Positions 5,727 to 6,943 of a stretch of 6,943 bases of DNA are shown piece after piece. Made by a program: the position numbers and the translations under genes. This DNA comes from Acidimicrobiaceae bacterium (GTDB taxonomy: Bacteria; Actinomycetota; Acidimicrobiia; Acidimicrobiales; UBA10347), in the NCBI GenBank assembly GCA_003485885.1, contig DNHM01000404.1, forward strand, positions 1 to 6,943, in the 5' to 3' direction. How positions within the stretch are numbered: the first letter of the stretch is position 1; the number at the start of each line of letters is the position of its first letter. The notes under the pieces were generated by a model. The model had not been told where the DNA came from. It made no database searches and worked only from the letters and a program-made list of their open reading frames with translations.

Positions 5727-6199
5727 GTATGCGCATCGGCCACGCGTTCGACATCCACCCGTTCAGCCAGGACCCCGAGCGTGTGCTGGTACTCGGTGGC
5801 GTGATTTTTCCTGGCGAAACCGCACTGCATGGCCATTCTGATGCCGATGTGATCGCACATGCCTGCATCGATGCGATCCTGAGTCCTGCAGGGCTCGGTG
5901 ATATCGGTCAACTGTTTCCCGATACCGACCCTGCGCTCGCGGGTGCCGACAGCATGGTGTTGCTTGCCGAAGCACTCCGTCAGCTGCACAACCTTGGCGG
6001 TTCGGTTGTCAATATCGACGTGACCGTCGTTGCCGAACGCCCCAAAATCGCCCCCCGTAAGACCGAAATCGAGCAGCGGTTGACCGCTGCCATCGGCGCA
6101 CCAGTAACCGTAAAAGGCAAACGTGCCGAGGGCCTTGGTGCGCTCGGCCGTGCCGAAGGAATAGCCTGCTGGGCCGTCGCTCTCATCGACGTTCCCTAG
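5723..6199 (+). CDS. ispF: 2-C-methyl-D-erythritol 2,4-cyclodiphosphate synthase IspF
   Basis: IspF cyclises CDP-ME 2-phosphate to MEcPP with release of CMP, two steps after IspD in the MEP pathway; it works as a trimer with zinc and magnesium or manganese. At 158 residues it is normal length. Seen in order: RIGHAFDIH (metal ligands Asp and His), GHSDADVIAHACIDAIL, GLGDIGQLFPDTD, ERPKI, and LGALGRAEGIACWAVAL. The segment usually reading KATTTE, which lines the nucleotide pocket, is KGKRAE here. The ATG overlaps the ispD stop codon (ATGA) and has AGGGG (5711-5715) seven bases upstream, which favours it over the ATG two codons later and implies translational coupling with ispD. Confidence 0.97.
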   Translation: MSMRIGHAFDIHPFSQDPERVLVLGGVIFPGETALHGHSDADVIAHACIDAILSPAGLGDIGQLFPDTDPALAGADSMVLLAEALRQLHNLGGSVVNIDVTVVAERPKIAPRKTEIEQRLTAAIGAPVTVKGKRAEGLGALGRAEGIACWAVALIDVP

Positions 6200-6232
6200 T
6201 TCACCACCGTCCATCTCCACCAAGGTTTAGTC

Positions 6233-6943
6233 ATGAGTTCACGCCGCAAACCAACACCTGACCGTCGAGGTAACCGACGCCGCAACGAAAGCGGCGGCAA
6301 ACGTGGTGGTCAGCGCGGAACCACACCGATGCGAGACAAACCGTCGGCTGGTGGCGGCTCGGGTTCTGGTTCGGGCGGTAGCCGAGGTAAGGGTCTTGGT
6401 GGCGACCAGGTCGAGGGCCGACACGCAGTCCGGGAGTTGTTGCTCGCAGGGACACGCCGCACTCGCGAGGTCATCTTTGCCGCAGATATGGACAAGGCCC
6501 AGATTCTCGACGAGATTTCCGAGCTGGCCGAAGAGGAACGGGTGATGCTTCGCGAGGTGTCGCGCAACAAGTTCGAAGCAATGGCTCGGACCGACGCCCC
6601 GCAGGGTGTCATGGCGTTCGCCGCTCCACTCCAGCCGGTGGAGCTCGATGTGTTGGCTCGCACACAGGGCGGTACGAAGCCGTTCTTGTTGGTGCTCGAT
6701 GGTGTAACCGACCCCCAGAACTTGGGATCAATTTTGCGAGTCGCCGAATGTGCTGGCGTCACCGGCATCGTGTTGCCCCGGCATCGGGCCGCCCGTATCA
6801 CCGCATCGGTGACCAAGACTGCTGCGGGGGCCGTGGAACACCTGCCTATGGCCCAGGTCGCAGGTATTCCGGCAGCGCTGCAACGGCTGAAGGAGCTCGA
6901 AGTCTGGAGTGTGGGTCTGGACATGGTGGCTGAATCCACGGTT
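6233..6943 (+). CDS. rlmB: TrmH-family 23S rRNA 2'-O-ribose methyltransferase, RlmB-like (3' part outside window)
   Basis: The frame is open from ATG 6233 to the last base, giving the first 237 residues. Enzymes of this SPOUT family use SAM to methylate a ribose in rRNA or tRNA; RlmB acts on G2251 (E. coli numbering) of 23S rRNA. Residues 1-57 are a basic, Gly/Ser-rich, probably disordered tail, common in actinobacterial members. Residues 58-132 form the L30e-like substrate-binding domain (VEGRHAVRELL; APQGVMAF). From about 150 the methyltransferase domain starts, with LDGVTDPQNLGSILRVAE (N163 and R169 of motif 1) and the family ITASVTKTAAGAVEHLP segment. The SAM-binding knot motifs 2 and 3 lie beyond the window. 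CAAGG (6221-6225) is seven bases before the ATG, and only 33 bases separate it from ispF, so it is probably in the same operon. The exact target (RlmB versus another TrmH homologue) is not proven. Confidence 0.92.
   Translation, partial: MSSRRKPTPDRRGNRRRNESGGKRGGQRGTTPMRDKPSAGGGSGSGSGGSRGKGLGGDQVEGRHAVRELLLAGTRRTREVIFAADMDKAQILDEISELAEEERVMLREVSRNKFEAMARTDAPQGVMAFAAPLQPVELDVLARTQGGTKPFLLVLDGVTDPQNLGSILRVAECAGVTGIVLPRHRAARITASVTKTAAGAVEHLPMAQVAGIPAALQRLKELEVWSVGLDMVAESTV

Noticed and set aside
5573..6223. Minus-strand open frame of 216 codons across ispD and ispF
   Set aside because: It is fully antisense to two well-identified enzymes and has no recognisable motif.
6350..6412. Gly/Ser-coding GGT/GGC/TCG-rich stretch as a DNA repeat
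   Set aside because: It is explained by the low-complexity N-terminal tail of the RlmB-like protein; codons vary and there is no clean repeat unit.
6310..6939. Minus-strand open frame of 209 codons within rlmB
   Set aside because: The plus strand encodes clear TrmH-family motifs; the Ser/Arg/Pro-rich antisense product is a shadow.

Overview
The window reads as a chromosomal housekeeping segment of an actinobacterium with moderately high G+C. Gene content and order resemble the actinobacterial clpC / radA / ispD-ispF / rlmB neighbourhood. Within that phylum an Acidimicrobiia-like lineage is a guess from the missing carD and disA and the divergent protein sequences; no rRNA or other phylogenetic marker is present to settle it. 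No mobile element, phage gene, tRNA, rRNA or CRISPR array was seen.

Layout: (1) positions 1-234 hold the 3' end of a Clp ATPase gene (ClpC type), followed by two hairpins, the second a strong intrinsic terminator (320-372). (2) 375-1241 on the minus strand is a divergent Memo-family protein (class III extradiol dioxygenase-like fold) that keeps all four metal-site residues. (3) 1242-1354 is a divergent promoter region with two -10-like boxes placed for leaderless transcripts and four copies of a GNCAGGNTG element. (4) 1355-2785 encodes an unusual membrane protein: lipoprotein signal, LppM-like extracytoplasmic domain, one membrane helix, then a cytoplasmic HAD-fold domain that has lost key catalytic residues. 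(5) 2817-4217 is the DNA repair ATPase radA. (6) 4263-4925 on the minus strand is a Crp/Fnr-family regulator, converging on radA and diverging from ispD. (7) 4926-5066 is an intergenic region with a perfect 9-bp inverted repeat and a CRP-like site. (8) 5067-6943 is a plus-strand cluster ispD, ispF (4-base overlap) and rlmB, which runs off the window end.

IspD and IspF catalyse the third and fifth steps of the MEP isoprenoid pathway, RlmB-type enzymes methylate 23S rRNA, RadA processes recombination intermediates, and ClpC unfolds proteins for the ClpP protease. The least ordinary part is 375-2785: a Memo-like metal protein and an LppM-HAD pseudoenzyme fusion transcribed divergently from a short shared control region that carries spaced repeats.
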